Part shown: in pieces, positions 16,586 to 24,562 of the stretch
Layout of the letters: each line of letters begins with the position of its first letter
Numbering within the stretch: the first letter of the stretch is position 1
Assembly: GCA_024228575.1 (NCBI GenBank)
Contig: JAAETH010000050.1
Coordinates: forward strand, 1 to 36,481
Length of the DNA stretch: 36,481 bases
Direction: 5' to 3'
Source of the DNA: Actinomycetes bacterium
GTDB taxonomy: Bacteria; Actinomycetota; Acidimicrobiia; Acidimicrobiales; Poriferisodalaceae
Program-made: the position numbers and the translations under genes
The notes under the pieces: generated by a model
Seen by the model: the letters and a program-made list of their open reading frames with translations, nothing else
What the model was told of the DNA's origin: nothing
Databases searched by the model: none

Positions 16586-17380
16586 ATGACCCAGCAACCA
16601 GTTCACCTGCGACAGTCGGACGACAAGGTCGATTGGCCCGACACCCTCGCCCGGCTCGACAAGCTGTTGCGGATCAAGACCACACCGATCGGGATGAAGC
16701 TGTTCGAGACGGTCGAAGAGATGGAAGCCATCGCTCGCATCCGCCGGCCGAAGGACATCCACACGGCAGATCAGATCGTGTCGATGGCCTCTCGGCTGAA
16801 CTGGACCGTCGGCATCACCGGCGACGATCTCGTAGGCGCCCAATGTGCTTCGGTTCTCGGCCTGGGTGGTCAGGACGACGAGTGGTACTCGGGCAAACAC
16901 ATGGCAGGAGTCTGGTTCGAGACCGTCGAAGACTCCGCCCTTCACCAGGCGGCGATGGACCTCGTACCCAACGGTCGGTACCAGGCGATGGCGGTGTCAC
17001 CCCTCAGCAGTGGCCGCCTCGACCCGCCGGACATCTGTCTCGTCTATGCAACACCGGGGCAGATGATCATCCTCATCAACGGTCTGCAGTGGACCGGCTA
17101 CAAGAAGCTCGAATGGGGCTGCGTCGGCGAGTCCTCGTGTGCCGACTCGTGGGGGCGTGCGCTGGCGACCGGAGAACCGAGCGTGTCCCTCCCCTGCTTC
17201 GCGGAACGCCGCTACGGCGCTGTGAACGACGACGAGCTTCTCATCGCGCTGAAGCCGGGACATCTGGCCCAGGCGGTCGCCGGCATGGAAGCACTGTCTC
17301 GGAACGGTCTGCGATATCCGATCCCGCCCTACGGAATCCAGAGCGATGCCAGGGCCGGCCTCGGGGTCAGCTACAGCTGA
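16586..17380 (+). CDS. DUF169 family protein
   Basis: This 264-aa soluble protein matches DUF169 (PF02596), a family without an assigned reaction. The opening TPIGMKLFETVEEM and the block QCASVLGLG are characteristic. So is the Cys-containing C-terminal half, with EWGCVGESSCAD and SVSLPCFAERRYG. The spaced cysteines suggest metal or cofactor binding, but this is inference. The ATG is set by AGGAG at 16576-16580. It stands alone, divergent from yqeY and about 95 bp before the sigma factor gene. Confidence 0.8.
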   Translation: MTQQPVHLRQSDDKVDWPDTLARLDKLLRIKTTPIGMKLFETVEEMEAIARIRRPKDIHTADQIVSMASRLNWTVGITGDDLVGAQCASVLGLGGQDDEWYSGKHMAGVWFETVEDSALHQAAMDLVPNGRYQAMAVSPLSSGRLDPPDICLVYATPGQMIILINGLQWTGYKKLEWGCVGESSCADSWGRALATGEPSVSLPCFAERRYGAVNDDELLIALKPGHLAQAVAGMEALSRNGLRYPIPPYGIQSDARAGLGVSYS

Positions 17381-17474
17381 GAAGGCCGACCATCTCCCCG
17401 AAACACAACTCGGTGTCTTACGAACGCTGCTTGAAGGACCTTAGAGGTCGATGAGGCGATCAGGCAGGGTTCGG

Positions 17475-17936
17475 ATGGTGGACACCAGAACGGAAGGGTT
17501 CGAGGAGTTCGTCCGCTCGGTCGAGCGCCGCCTCGAACACGCCCTGGTTGCGGCGTTCGGCGTCGACATCGGACTGGACGCCGCCGCCGAGGCGCTCTCC
17601 TACGGCTGGCAGCACTGGGACCGGATCAGCGCCATGGAGAACCCCGCGGGCTACCTGTACCGGGTGGGACACAACCACGCATCAAAAGCGGTGCGCCGCC
17701 CGACCAGGCTTCCCCGACCCGAACAGAGCGAGATGCCATGGATCGAGCCTGCCCTTCCCGACGCGCTCGACAACCTTCCCGAGAAGCAACGGGTCGCGGT
17801 GCTGCTGGTTCACACGTTCGGGTACAGCCTCGCCGAGGCAGCCGACGTGCTCGGGGTCGCAAAGGGAACGTTGCAGACCCACGTGGCTCGAGGGCTGGCC
17901 AACCTGCGCAAGACACTGGGAGTCACCAATGCCTGA
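17475..17936 (+). CDS. ECF-type RNA polymerase sigma factor
   Basis: This protein of about 153 aa resembles small extracytoplasmic-function sigma-70 factors. A divergent region 2 (FEEFVRSVERRLEHALVAAFG...PAGYLYRVGHNHASKAV) is followed by a clear region 4 (LPEKQRVAVLLVHTFGYSLAEAADVLGVAKGTLQTHVARGLANLRKTL) with its helix-turn-helix. The start at ATG 17475 is the best of several; GTG/ATG codons up to 17451 are possible. The 3' end overlaps the next gene by 8 bp, and that gene has the plan of a membrane anti-sigma factor. This pair is therefore probably a signal-responsive regulatory switch. Confidence 0.82.
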   Translation: MVDTRTEGFEEFVRSVERRLEHALVAAFGVDIGLDAAAEALSYGWQHWDRISAMENPAGYLYRVGHNHASKAVRRPTRLPRPEQSEMPWIEPALPDALDNLPEKQRVAVLLVHTFGYSLAEAADVLGVAKGTLQTHVARGLANLRKTLGVTNA

Positions 17937-18756
17937 TCTGATCGACCAACTCGCCGCCTACCGCCCTCACATCGACGCAGCCATCGACGAGGCTCACTCA
18001 GACACCAGAACCATCGACGCCCCTGGCTCGCAGCCAACGGGTCAGTTCCTCCCCGCCTCCACCGAGATTGAACGTTCGATCGACCACGACACGATCGAGT
18101 CACCGGTGTCGTCGACGGTCCGCAGGCTGCTGGTCGCAGCGGCCGCCGCTGCAGTTCTCATCATTGGTGTGTCCGTTGTCGAGCGCGACGGGTCACCGGA
18201 GAACATCGCTGCCAACACACCGGTGCCGGCCGAATCTGCGACGTCCTCCACCTCCGTTCCCGAGAGCACAACCGTTCCGACGACAACACCGGTCGCATCA
18301 CCGGCCGAAACCGTCAAGGCCTACTTCGCCGCGAGCAATGAGCGCGATTCACAGGAGACGCTGGCTCTGCTCGATCCGGATGCCACCATCTACGGTCACC
18401 CGAGGCTCGAGACCTGGACCGCCCATCGCCCCCTGGCCGATGCGGCCATCCGCGGCGACGTCAGAGCCGGGACCGTCCACGAAGTGACGGCCGATGACCC
18501 GAGTCCCGGCGCGAGCAACTACGAGTTCGTCGGCACGTTTCACTTCGCCCTCCGAAGGACCGATACACAGGGCACGACCTGCTTCCCACACGCGAGCGTC
18601 CACGTATCGGATGGGCTGATCGTCAACCTGATCTACGGCAATCCTGCGCTCTGCGATGAGAACGTCGCGTCCGGTCTCGGCAATCTGTCGACCGGTGGCC
18701 GCAGGGACGATCCTCGCGTAGACCTGGGGCGAGACCCGGCCATGCTGAGGACGTGA
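17929..18756 (+). CDS. Single-pass membrane protein, probable anti-sigma factor with SnoaL-like outer domain
   Basis: This 275-aa protein has a cytoplasmic N-terminus (residues 1-64), one transmembrane helix (about 66-84, RRLLVAAAAAAVLIIGVSVV), a Ser/Thr/Pro-rich linker (about 90-125) and an extracytoplasmic domain. That domain begins AETVKAYFAASNERDSQETLALLDPDATIYGH, a typical SnoaL/NTF2-like opening. There is no HxxxCxxC zinc anti-sigma motif. The role is inferred from overlap with the sigma factor gene and the topology. An NTF2-like pocket facing outside could bind a ligand or cell-wall compound and relay it to the sigma factor. Two cysteines in the outer domain (TCFP and ALCDE) may form a disulfide. 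Confidence 0.7.
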   Translation: MPDLIDQLAAYRPHIDAAIDEAHSDTRTIDAPGSQPTGQFLPASTEIERSIDHDTIESPVSSTVRRLLVAAAAAAVLIIGVSVVERDGSPENIAANTPVPAESATSSTSVPESTTVPTTTPVASPAETVKAYFAASNERDSQETLALLDPDATIYGHPRLETWTAHRPLADAAIRGDVRAGTVHEVTADDPSPGASNYEFVGTFHFALRRTDTQGTTCFPHASVHVSDGLIVNLIYGNPALCDENVASGLGNLSTGGRRDDPRVDLGRDPAMLRT

Positions 18757-18768
18757 GAGACTCGGCGT

Positions 18769-19011
18769 ATGGGAGTTGTCGCATGGATCGTCGTCGGCCT
18801 GATCGCTGGGTTTTTGGCGCGCGTCGTCGTCAGACCGGGAAAACAGATGGGCTGCCTCGGAACGATTGCGGTCGGCCTCGCCGGTTCAGTTGTCGGGGGC
18901 ACCCTCGCGAACAGCCTGGCGGGCAGGGGTTCCGACATAGCCGCGGCCGGTCTCGGCGGTTCGATCCTCGGGGCGATCCTCATCCTGGCGATCGCCCGAA
19001 TGCTCGACTGA
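18769..19011 (+). CDS. GlsB/YeaQ/YmgE-family stress membrane protein
   Basis: This 80-aa, Gly-rich membrane protein has about three hydrophobic helices. It shows the family pattern (IVVGLIAGFLARVVV, then GCLGTIAVGLAGSVVGG, then GLGGSILGAILILAIARML). Family members are induced by envelope, osmotic or acid stress and their mechanism is unknown. It starts 12 bp after the anti-sigma-like gene, so it may be a member or target of the sigma operon. Confidence 0.85.
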   Translation: MGVVAWIVVGLIAGFLARVVVRPGKQMGCLGTIAVGLAGSVVGGTLANSLAGRGSDIAAAGLGGSILGAILILAIARMLD

Positions 19012-19054
19012 TCGGGTTCTGACACAGCGGACCCAAGACCTAGGCTCTTCTGTG

Positions 19055-19075
19055 GAGGTGTCACCGTGACACCTC
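19055..19075. promoter_or_regulatory. Perfect 21-bp palindrome upstream of the MaoC-like gene
   Basis: GAGGTGTCAC and GTGACACCTC flank one C. It lies 30 bp before the ATG of the hotdog protein. There is no T run, so an operator for a dimeric regulator (TetR, GntR or MarR class) is more likely than a terminator. No regulator gene of these classes is adjacent. Confidence 0.55.
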
Positions 19076-19105
19076 GAAGCCGAACCGATCTCCCGGAGAC
19101 GTGAA

Positions 19106-20071
19106 ATGAGCAACGACGGCCCGTACTACGACGACTTCGAACAGGGAATGACCATTCCTCCGCTGCCGCCGGCAACGGTCACCGAAGCCGACAACATCAC
19201 CTACCGCATGATCACCGGTGATCAGCACCTGCCGACGTCGGACCGCAGGGCCTACAAGGAGGTCAGCGGCTCCGATGGCGCCCTGGTGAACCCTGCTCTG
19301 GTCATGCAGTATTCGATCGGTCAGACCACCAACGCCACAAGGCGGGCCGTGGCGAACCTGTACTACCGCTCGGTGCGCATCCTTCGCCATGTCGAGGTGG
19401 GCGAAACCCTCGAGACCACTGCGACCGTTCTCGGCCTTGCCGACTCGCGCCCAAAGGGTGACCAGCACCGCGGCAAGGTCTGGCTAGGGATCGAGACCAT
19501 CGGCGACAACGGTCCGGTCGCCAGATACGAGCGCTGCGCCCTGGTCGCCAGCCGGGGTCCAGCACCCGGTCACGCGGCCGACATTCCCGGCCCCTCGGAC
19601 CCCGCCCCGTTCGACGAGGTCGGACAGCTGGCGCCGAACTGGGATCTCGCCTCACTCCCTTCGACAGATTGGCCCGTCGGAGAGTCGCGCACCGACGCGA
19701 TGTGCGACCACGTCGACCTTGCGCCGTCGCTGGCCCGCATGACCTTCAACCAGGCATTCGTGCACCGCGATGCAACGGCGAGCATCTACGGCAAACGCCT
19801 CGTCTACGGCGGACACGTCCAGGGCCTGGCTCAGTCATCACTCTCACGGATGCTGCCAGGCATCGCCACAGTCCTGTCGTGGGATGGCTGCGACCACATC
19901 GGACCTGCGTTCGAGGGTGACCTGCTCGAGTTCCGTCACGAACTGACCGAGGTCGGCTCTGTCGAGGGTGGCCGCCTGATGCGCTTCGAGATCCGGGCCG
20001 CGACCGTCGGCGATGACGGCGAGGTCGGCAAGGACATCCTGGTCTGGACACCGGTGGTGTTCTCGGCCTGA
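19106..20071 (+). CDS. Double-hotdog MaoC-like dehydratase
   Basis: This 321-aa protein consists of two hotdog-fold domains of the MaoC type. The first half begins YYDDFEQGM (compare F-E-x-G-x in MaoC) and contains the ITGDQHLPTSDRRAYKE stretch. The second half carries MTFNQAFVHRDATASIYGKRLVYGGHVQGLAQSSLSRML, resembling the (D/N)x(H)..YG hydratase region. Such proteins hydrate or dehydrate CoA thioesters; the beta-methylmalyl-CoA/mesaconyl-CoA hydratase branch has this length and arrangement. The substrate is uncertain. An SD-like CGGAGA lies before the ATG, and a perfect palindrome precedes the gene. Confidence 0.75.
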   Translation: MSNDGPYYDDFEQGMTIPPLPPATVTEADNITYRMITGDQHLPTSDRRAYKEVSGSDGALVNPALVMQYSIGQTTNATRRAVANLYYRSVRILRHVEVGETLETTATVLGLADSRPKGDQHRGKVWLGIETIGDNGPVARYERCALVASRGPAPGHAADIPGPSDPAPFDEVGQLAPNWDLASLPSTDWPVGESRTDAMCDHVDLAPSLARMTFNQAFVHRDATASIYGKRLVYGGHVQGLAQSSLSRMLPGIATVLSWDGCDHIGPAFEGDLLEFRHELTEVGSVEGGRLMRFEIRAATVGDDGEVGKDILVWTPVVFSA

Positions 20072-20088
20072 CCCCGGGTCTGCGACCC

Positions 20089-20649
20089 TCAGCCGGTCGT
20101 CTCGGGTGGATACCAGTCCTCGATCTCGATGCCGAGACCGTCGGCGATGCGATTTGCGTACGCGTAGTAGGCGACCGCCTCGCAGATGTCGAGCACATCG
20201 CGATCGGAGAAGCCGACATCACGCAACACCTGAATGTCGTCGGCCGACACTTCGCCGGGGGTGCGGGTCAGTTTCACGGCATAGTCGAGCATCGCGGCAC
20301 GTTTGGCGCCGAGATCGGCGGATCGCCAGTCATTCTCGATGCCCGCCATGAGCTCGTCGTTCTTGAGGAGTCGGCGCAGACCGCGCCCGTGATGGGTCAG
20401 TCAATAGTGGCAGTGGTTCTCGAGGCTGACCACGTATGCGATCAGCTCGCGCTCGACCTTTCGCAGGGTTGCCGTGCCCGCCATCGCCGAGATGTACAGA
20501 GCATTGTGGGCGGCAAGCCCCCGCGGGTTCAGCGAATGGACCGCCATGATGTTGTCGACACGTCCAGAGTCCCGATCGACGACCGCCCCGTGTAGCGGCT
20601 CGAGGTCACCCGTCCACTCGTCGTCGGGAACGGTCTCGATCCATGCCAT
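20089..20649 (-). CDS. AhpD-like peroxidase-related selenoprotein (CxxU), UGA at 20401-20403
   Basis: This is one reading frame of 187 codons with a single internal TGA. Before it: WIETVPDDEWTGDLEPL...GRVDNIMAVHSLNP...VERELIAYVVSLENHCHY. After it: LTHHGRGLRRLL...RAAMLDYAVKLTRTP...YYAYANRIADGLGIEIEDW. Both parts belong to the carboxymuconolactone-decarboxylase/AhpD fold, the peroxidase-related enzyme family. There the motif is N-x-CHY-C-x-x-HH, so the UGA replaces the second Cys. No stop lies between the TGA and the downstream ATG at 20349. A SECIS-like hairpin follows. The predicted product is a 186-aa CxxU thiol/selenol peroxidase or reductase. ATG 20649 matches the family start (MAWIETV); ATG 20667 is an alternative. 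selA, selB, selC and selD are not in the window. A nonsense mutation is the main alternative. Confidence 0.85.
20372..20389 (-). promoter_or_regulatory. Bacterial SECIS element (SelB-binding hairpin)
   Basis: On the minus strand, immediately after UGA and 18 further nucleotides, the loop GGUCU is closed by GGCGC/GCGCC. A bulged G sits below, then a C-G pair. The E. coli fdhF SECIS has the same GGUCU in its loop, also beginning 18 nt after its UGA, with a bulged base in the stem; this is from memory of fdhF. Loop G and U are the bases SelB needs. The hairpin is inside the coding sequence, as in other bacterial selenoprotein genes. Confidence 0.8.
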
Positions 20650-20725
20650 GTGGAAAGCCTGCCACATTTGCCACGGCCAACACCGGTCAGGTGAAGTCGT
20701 CGCACCCCATGTCTACGATGCCAGC

Positions 20726-21271
20726 GTGAACACATGGATTGTGTTGTTGCGGGGCATAAACGTCGGCGGCTCAAACCGACTGCCGATGGCCGATCTGAGA
20801 GCGGCCCTCTCCGACGACGGATTCACCGATGTGTGCACCTACATCCAGAGTGGAAACATCGTCCTCAGCGCAGAGGACGGTCTCGACACTGGCGCCGTCG
20901 CGGCACGCATCGGGGCCACCATCGATCATCGATTCGGCTTCAGCCCATCTGTCTGGGCCATCACCTTGGACCGGTTCGACGAGGTGATCGAGGCCAACCC
21001 CTTCCCCCAGGCAACGGCCTATCCCAAGCTGGTGCACTTCGTGTTCACAGCGGGGCCTCCTGCCCCGTCGACCCTCGACGAGCTGAGCGCTCTTGTCGTC
21101 CCTGGTGAAGAAGTGCACGTCGAAGGCGACATGATCTACCTCTTCGCTCCCCATGGCATCGGCCGATCGAAGATGGCCGCCGCGGTTGGCAAGGCCTCGC
21201 GCACAAACACAACAAGCCGGAACTACCGAAGCATCATGGCTATCCGCAAGCTCGCCGAACAGGGGCGTTGA
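20726..21271 (+). CDS. DUF1697 protein
   Basis: This 181-aa protein has the family signature at its start, WIVLLRGINVGGSNRLPMADLRAAL, and then FTDVCTYIQSGNIVLSA, and ends with TSRNYRSIMAIRKLAE. DUF1697 has no established biochemical role. GTG 20726 is chosen because the family start lies here; an open frame further upstream would overlap the divergent selenoprotein gene. A weak hairpin with a T run follows the stop. Confidence 0.88.
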   Translation: MNTWIVLLRGINVGGSNRLPMADLRAALSDDGFTDVCTYIQSGNIVLSAEDGLDTGAVAARIGATIDHRFGFSPSVWAITLDRFDEVIEANPFPQATAYPKLVHFVFTAGPPAPSTLDELSALVVPGEEVHVEGDMIYLFAPHGIGRSKMAAAVGKASRTNTTSRNYRSIMAIRKLAEQGR

Positions 21272-21283
21272 CCCAGGATTGAT

Positions 21284-21313
21284 CCGTATCGCCGGCGGCC
21301 GACGGGTCTTTTT
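21284..21313 (+). terminator. Possible terminator after the DUF1697 gene
   Basis: CCGT/ACGG flanks an inner GCC/GGC stem, followed by GTCTTTTT. The stem is short and interrupted, but the T run and position 12 bp behind the stop fit a terminator. Confidence 0.35.
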
Positions 21314-21349
21314 GTACGATCGGCGCTCAGCCGCGAAAGGGGGCCCACC

Positions 21350-22468
21350 GTGGCACGACACATCGGCATACTCACTTCGGGTGGCGACACGCCCGGGCTC
21401 AACGCAACGATCCGTGGAATCAGCAAGGCGGCCATGGGAACCCATGGGATGACCGTCATCGGGTTCCGCGACGGTTTCAAGGGCCTGATGCAGAACCGAT
21501 ACATACCGCTGGATCGCGCAGCCGTCTCTGGCATCTTGACGCTTGGTGGAACGATCCTCGGAACCAGCCGCGAGAAACCCCACAAGATGAACGTGGGCGG
21601 CAAGCGGCTCGACATGACCGACGCCATCCTCGAGAACATCGAAGCACACCACCTCGACGCCCTGATCTGTCTCGGAGGCGGCGGAACCCAGAAGAACGCC
21701 CTACATCTGCACCAGCAGGGTGCGCCGGTCATCACCCTTCCCAAGACGATCGACAAGGATGTGTGGGGGACCGACACCACGTTCGGTTTCGACACCGCCC
21801 TCGGCATAGCCACCGAAGCCATCGATCGATTGCACAGCACCGCTCACAGCCATCACCGCATCATCGTGGTCGAGCTGATGGGCCACAACGCCGGATGGCT
21901 CGCTCTCGGCGCCGGGCTCGCCGGGGGTGCCGACGTCGTCCTGGTGCCTGAAATCCCCTACGACGTCGAGGCGATCGCAGCGACCATCAAACGACGCAGG
22001 GCCGCGGGAAGCATGTTCAGCATCGTCGCCGTCAGCGAGGGTGCCGTCTCTGCCGACGACCATGCCGCCATGACAGCGGCCAAGGCCCGTGTCGACGCAT
22101 CCAAGGACGACGAACGCAAGCAGGCCAAACAGCACCACGCCGCGCTCAAGGCAGGGCAGGGCAACTCGACGGCCCGGTTGTCACGGCGTCTGGAGGAACT
22201 GACCGGGCTCGAAACGCGGGTCACCATCTTGGGTCACGTCCAGCGAGGTGGAACACCCTCGGCGCAGGATCGACTGCTCGCAACCCACCTCGGTACCGCA
22301 TCGACCGACATGATTGCCAAGGGCATCCGAGGGGTCATGGTCGCCATGGTCAACGGCGAAGCCACGCCGGTTCCGCTCGAAGACGTGGCCGGCAAACGGG
22401 CAACCGTTCCCCTCGACCACCCATGGATCAAGACAGCGAGAAGCCTGGGAGTCGGCCTCGGCGACTAG
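21350..22468 (+). CDS. 6-phosphofructokinase (PfkA superfamily, phosphoryl donor unclear)
   Basis: This 372-aa enzyme would phosphorylate fructose 6-phosphate in glycolysis. Family motifs are present: [13 protein letters not shown] at the N-terminus, PKTIDKD with the catalytic Asp (about 135), [11 protein letters not shown], and [14 protein letters not shown]. The donor-site residues are unusual. The stretch equivalent to E. coli GGDGS reads GGGGT (109-113), so Asp103 is Gly and position 104 is the ATP-type Gly. Position 124 is the PPi-type Lys (PK before TID). Whether ATP or PPi is used is therefore undecided. The start is GTG with an upstream purine-rich GAAAGGGGG. The gene stands alone between DUF1697 and a convergent methyltransferase. 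Confidence 0.88.
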   Translation: MARHIGILTSGGDTPGLNATIRGISKAAMGTHGMTVIGFRDGFKGLMQNRYIPLDRAAVSGILTLGGTILGTSREKPHKMNVGGKRLDMTDAILENIEAHHLDALICLGGGGTQKNALHLHQQGAPVITLPKTIDKDVWGTDTTFGFDTALGIATEAIDRLHSTAHSHHRIIVVELMGHNAGWLALGAGLAGGADVVLVPEIPYDVEAIAATIKRRRAAGSMFSIVAVSEGAVSADDHAAMTAAKARVDASKDDERKQAKQHHAALKAGQGNSTARLSRRLEELTGLETRVTILGHVQRGGTPSAQDRLLATHLGTASTDMIAKGIRGVMVAMVNGEATPVPLEDVAGKRATVPLDHPWIKTARSLGVGLGD

Positions 22469-22482
22469 ATCTGACGAACCGG

Positions 22483-22504
22483 GACCGACGAACCGTTGTC
22501 GGTC
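22483..22504. other. Hairpin between convergent genes
   Basis: GACCGAC and GTCGGTC, separated by 8 nt, form a 7-bp stem 14 bp behind the phosphofructokinase stop. No T run follows on either strand. It may help 3'-end formation for the convergent pair. Confidence 0.35.
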
Positions 22505-22569
22505 GTCGGCCACTCACCATCGATTGCGAGTTGTCCTCCCAGATCGATCGACACCACCCTCGGGGTTTC

Positions 22570-23379
22570 TCAGGCGATGGCGATCGCGACATTGCTGGTC
22601 GCGGGAGTGGTGAGTTGACCGTCCTTGATCGATGTGCCGAGCGTGCTGATGATGTCGTCGAGCATCGCTGAACGGTCGATGGCGGGCATGGCCTCGACCT
22701 GCGCGGCGATCGGCAGCGCGGCCAGGTTGCCAGCGATGGCCTCCATAGCCGGCGTCGGGTCGCGGTCCCTTTGCGGCGATGACACCACGACCTCGGAAAA
22801 CCCTGCGTTGACGAACAGGTCCCGCAACTCGTCGGGGTCGCCAAACCCACACGGCGCAGCCATAGACCTACCAGCCTCCGCAGACAGATGGCGCTCCAAC
22901 CCTCCTGCGAGTGCCGCTAGGTACGGGTTGTTCTCGAGCTCCGACCACACACTCACCGCCGCCACACCCCCGGGGCGAAGGACCCGATACATCTCTCCAA
23001 CCGCTGCGTCCCTGTCGGGTATGAACTGCAGACCCTGTTGACAGAACACCCCATCAAACTCGCCGGTTGCGAAGGGCAGTTCCGTGGCATCGGCCACACG
23101 CCACCGCACCGGCGCTCCCTCGACTGGATGCTGTTGCGCCTCGAACAGCATCCCTTCGTTGAGGTCCGATGCCACGATCTCGCCACGGGCGCCGATGATG
23201 GGGGCGGCAGCGCGCGTCACAATTCCGGTGCCACAGGCCAAGTCGAGCACGCGCCAGCCCGGTTTTAGCCCGGCCTCGGTCACCAGATCCGCCGCCCACG
23301 GCTCGAACCACGACGCCACAAACCGTTCGTACTTCTGAGCTGCTGACCCAGATACCTGCCACCGCTCCTGCTCGGCCAT
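22570..23379 (-). CDS. Class I SAM-dependent methyltransferase (UbiE/methyltransferase-11 type)
   Basis: This protein of about 269 aa has the Rossmann methyltransferase motifs. Motif I is VLDLACGTGIVTRAA, the acidic residue after beta-2 is in EIVASDLNEGML, motif II is WRVADATELPFATGEFDGVFCQQGLQFIPD, and motif III is EMYRVLRPGGVAAVSVW. The opening ERWQVSGSAAQKYERFVASWFEPWAADLV is common in actinobacterial methyltransferases of this type. The acceptor is not predictable. ATG 23379 (MAEQERW) is preferred over the upstream ATG 23430 because the extra 17 residues are not conserved-looking. SD signals are weak for both. Confidence 0.85.
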   Translation of the reverse strand: MAEQERWQVSGSAAQKYERFVASWFEPWAADLVTEAGLKPGWRVLDLACGTGIVTRAAAPIIGARGEIVASDLNEGMLFEAQQHPVEGAPVRWRVADATELPFATGEFDGVFCQQGLQFIPDRDAAVGEMYRVLRPGGVAAVSVWSELENNPYLAALAGGLERHLSAEAGRSMAAPCGFGDPDELRDLFVNAGFSEVVVSSPQRDRDPTPAMEAIAGNLAALPIAAQVEAMPAIDRSAMLDDIISTLGTSIKDGQLTTPATSNVAIAIA

Positions 23380-23579
23380 GGGCACAGCGTTGCACACTGG
23401 GCCGTCGTCGGCTCCGCGAATGCTGATCATGACCCCACCCGAGTGACGTCGATCGTGCGTCGGGGTTGTCGCCAGTTGTCCGACACGACGATGTCGAGGG
23501 CCTCGGCGTCATACGATCGATGCGGTAGTGGTGCTCGTGTGATGTCGGGCCCTCGGTTGAACGTCGGTCGAAGGACAGG

Positions 23580-24362
23580 ATGGCCATGAGCACAGAGAAG
23601 TGTGTCTATCGCTTGGAAACGAATGGTCCCGCCGACACTGGCATGCCTGAAATGGAGTGCAGCCAAGAAGACTTCGCGTCGGACCTGCCTACCCAGACAC
23701 TCCACGTCTACTACGAGGACGAGGATCTGGGTATGAGTGTGGGGGTCTGGACGACATCACCCATGCAGGAGGCATTCGGCCCCTACCCCGGAGACGAATT
23801 CATCTGGCTGCTGGAGGGTGGCTTCAAGATGGTCGATGGCGACAACAACGTCCTCGACACCTACGAGCAGGGCGAGTGTGTCCACTTTCGCAACGCCGCC
23901 CCGGTGAGCTGGGTTCAAGAGGAGCACCTCCGCAAGTTCTACATCACGTACCTGAACCCCAGACGTGAGGTACCCACGGGTGTGCCCGCGGCGGGAGCGG
24001 TCAGGGCGATCGATCCGTCGATCGCACCCGAGCAGATGGCCCTTCTGGAGGAAACGGATCCGTTCATCATCCGCGGGGACAAGCCCGTGCAGCGCGACCA
24101 CATCAGCTTCACCAATGACGGCGGCGACATGTTCGTCGGTGTATGGGACAGCACCCCATTCGAGAGTGAGATGGCTCCGTTCCCGTGCCACGAGTTCGTT
24201 CGGCTACTCGAGGGCGAGATCGTCATCACCGAACAAGACGGCACCGTCAACACGTTCGGGAAAGACGATGCATTCTTCGTCCCGAAGGGCACGGTCTGCA
24301 GCTGGAGGGCAACCGAGTACGTCAAGAAGTACTACGCCATGGTGTCGCCTGCCGAGGACTGA
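23580..24362 (+). CDS. Double-cupin protein (Cupin_3/DUF861-like)
   Basis: This 260-aa protein has two cupin modules of similar layout. The first holds VGVWTTSPMQEAFGPYPGDEFIWLLEGGFKMVDGD and the second VGVWDSTPFESEMAPFPCHEFVRLLEGEIVITEQDG. Each is followed by a G-E/D-x-x-x-F strand. The repeated phrase (VGVW.(T/S).P...E..P(Y/F)P..EF...LEG) shows an internal duplication. Cupin_3 proteins include ureidoglycine aminohydrolase-type enzymes and many unknowns. Classical His ligands of cupin motif 1 are replaced by Asp/Glu in the first half and one His in the second, so metal binding is doubtful there. ATG 23580 follows AAGGACAGG closely; ATG 23586 is equally possible. Confidence 0.78.
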   Translation: MAMSTEKCVYRLETNGPADTGMPEMECSQEDFASDLPTQTLHVYYEDEDLGMSVGVWTTSPMQEAFGPYPGDEFIWLLEGGFKMVDGDNNVLDTYEQGECVHFRNAAPVSWVQEEHLRKFYITYLNPRREVPTGVPAAGAVRAIDPSIAPEQMALLEETDPFIIRGDKPVQRDHISFTNDGGDMFVGVWDSTPFESEMAPFPCHEFVRLLEGEIVITEQDGTVNTFGKDDAFFVPKGTVCSWRATEYVKKYYAMVSPAED

Positions 24363-24562
24363 GACGACCGAGTTCACTACCGGCAGGAGTCGCGGCTCAT
24401 CGCGGGTAGCCGATCGTGGCAAACGCCGACGTGATGTCATCGAAGTCGTGATACGTCAGCGTCTCGAACGTTCCTGTGACATCTGATAGGTCGCGGCAAA
24501 GGACGCTCGTGTCATGCGACAGAGGTGGTGCGACCCATCTCGGGGCGCAGCGGTCGAGGTGT

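Noticed and set aside
19055-19075. Palindrome as terminator of the GlsB-type gene
   Set aside because: There is no T run on the plus strand, and its position next to the following start suits an operator better.
20089-20667. Two separate short ORFs (88 and 86 aa) or a pseudogene in place of one peroxidase-related gene
   Set aside because: They share one frame, are split only by a UGA at the redox Cys codon, and a SECIS-like hairpin follows; a selenoprotein explains all of this.
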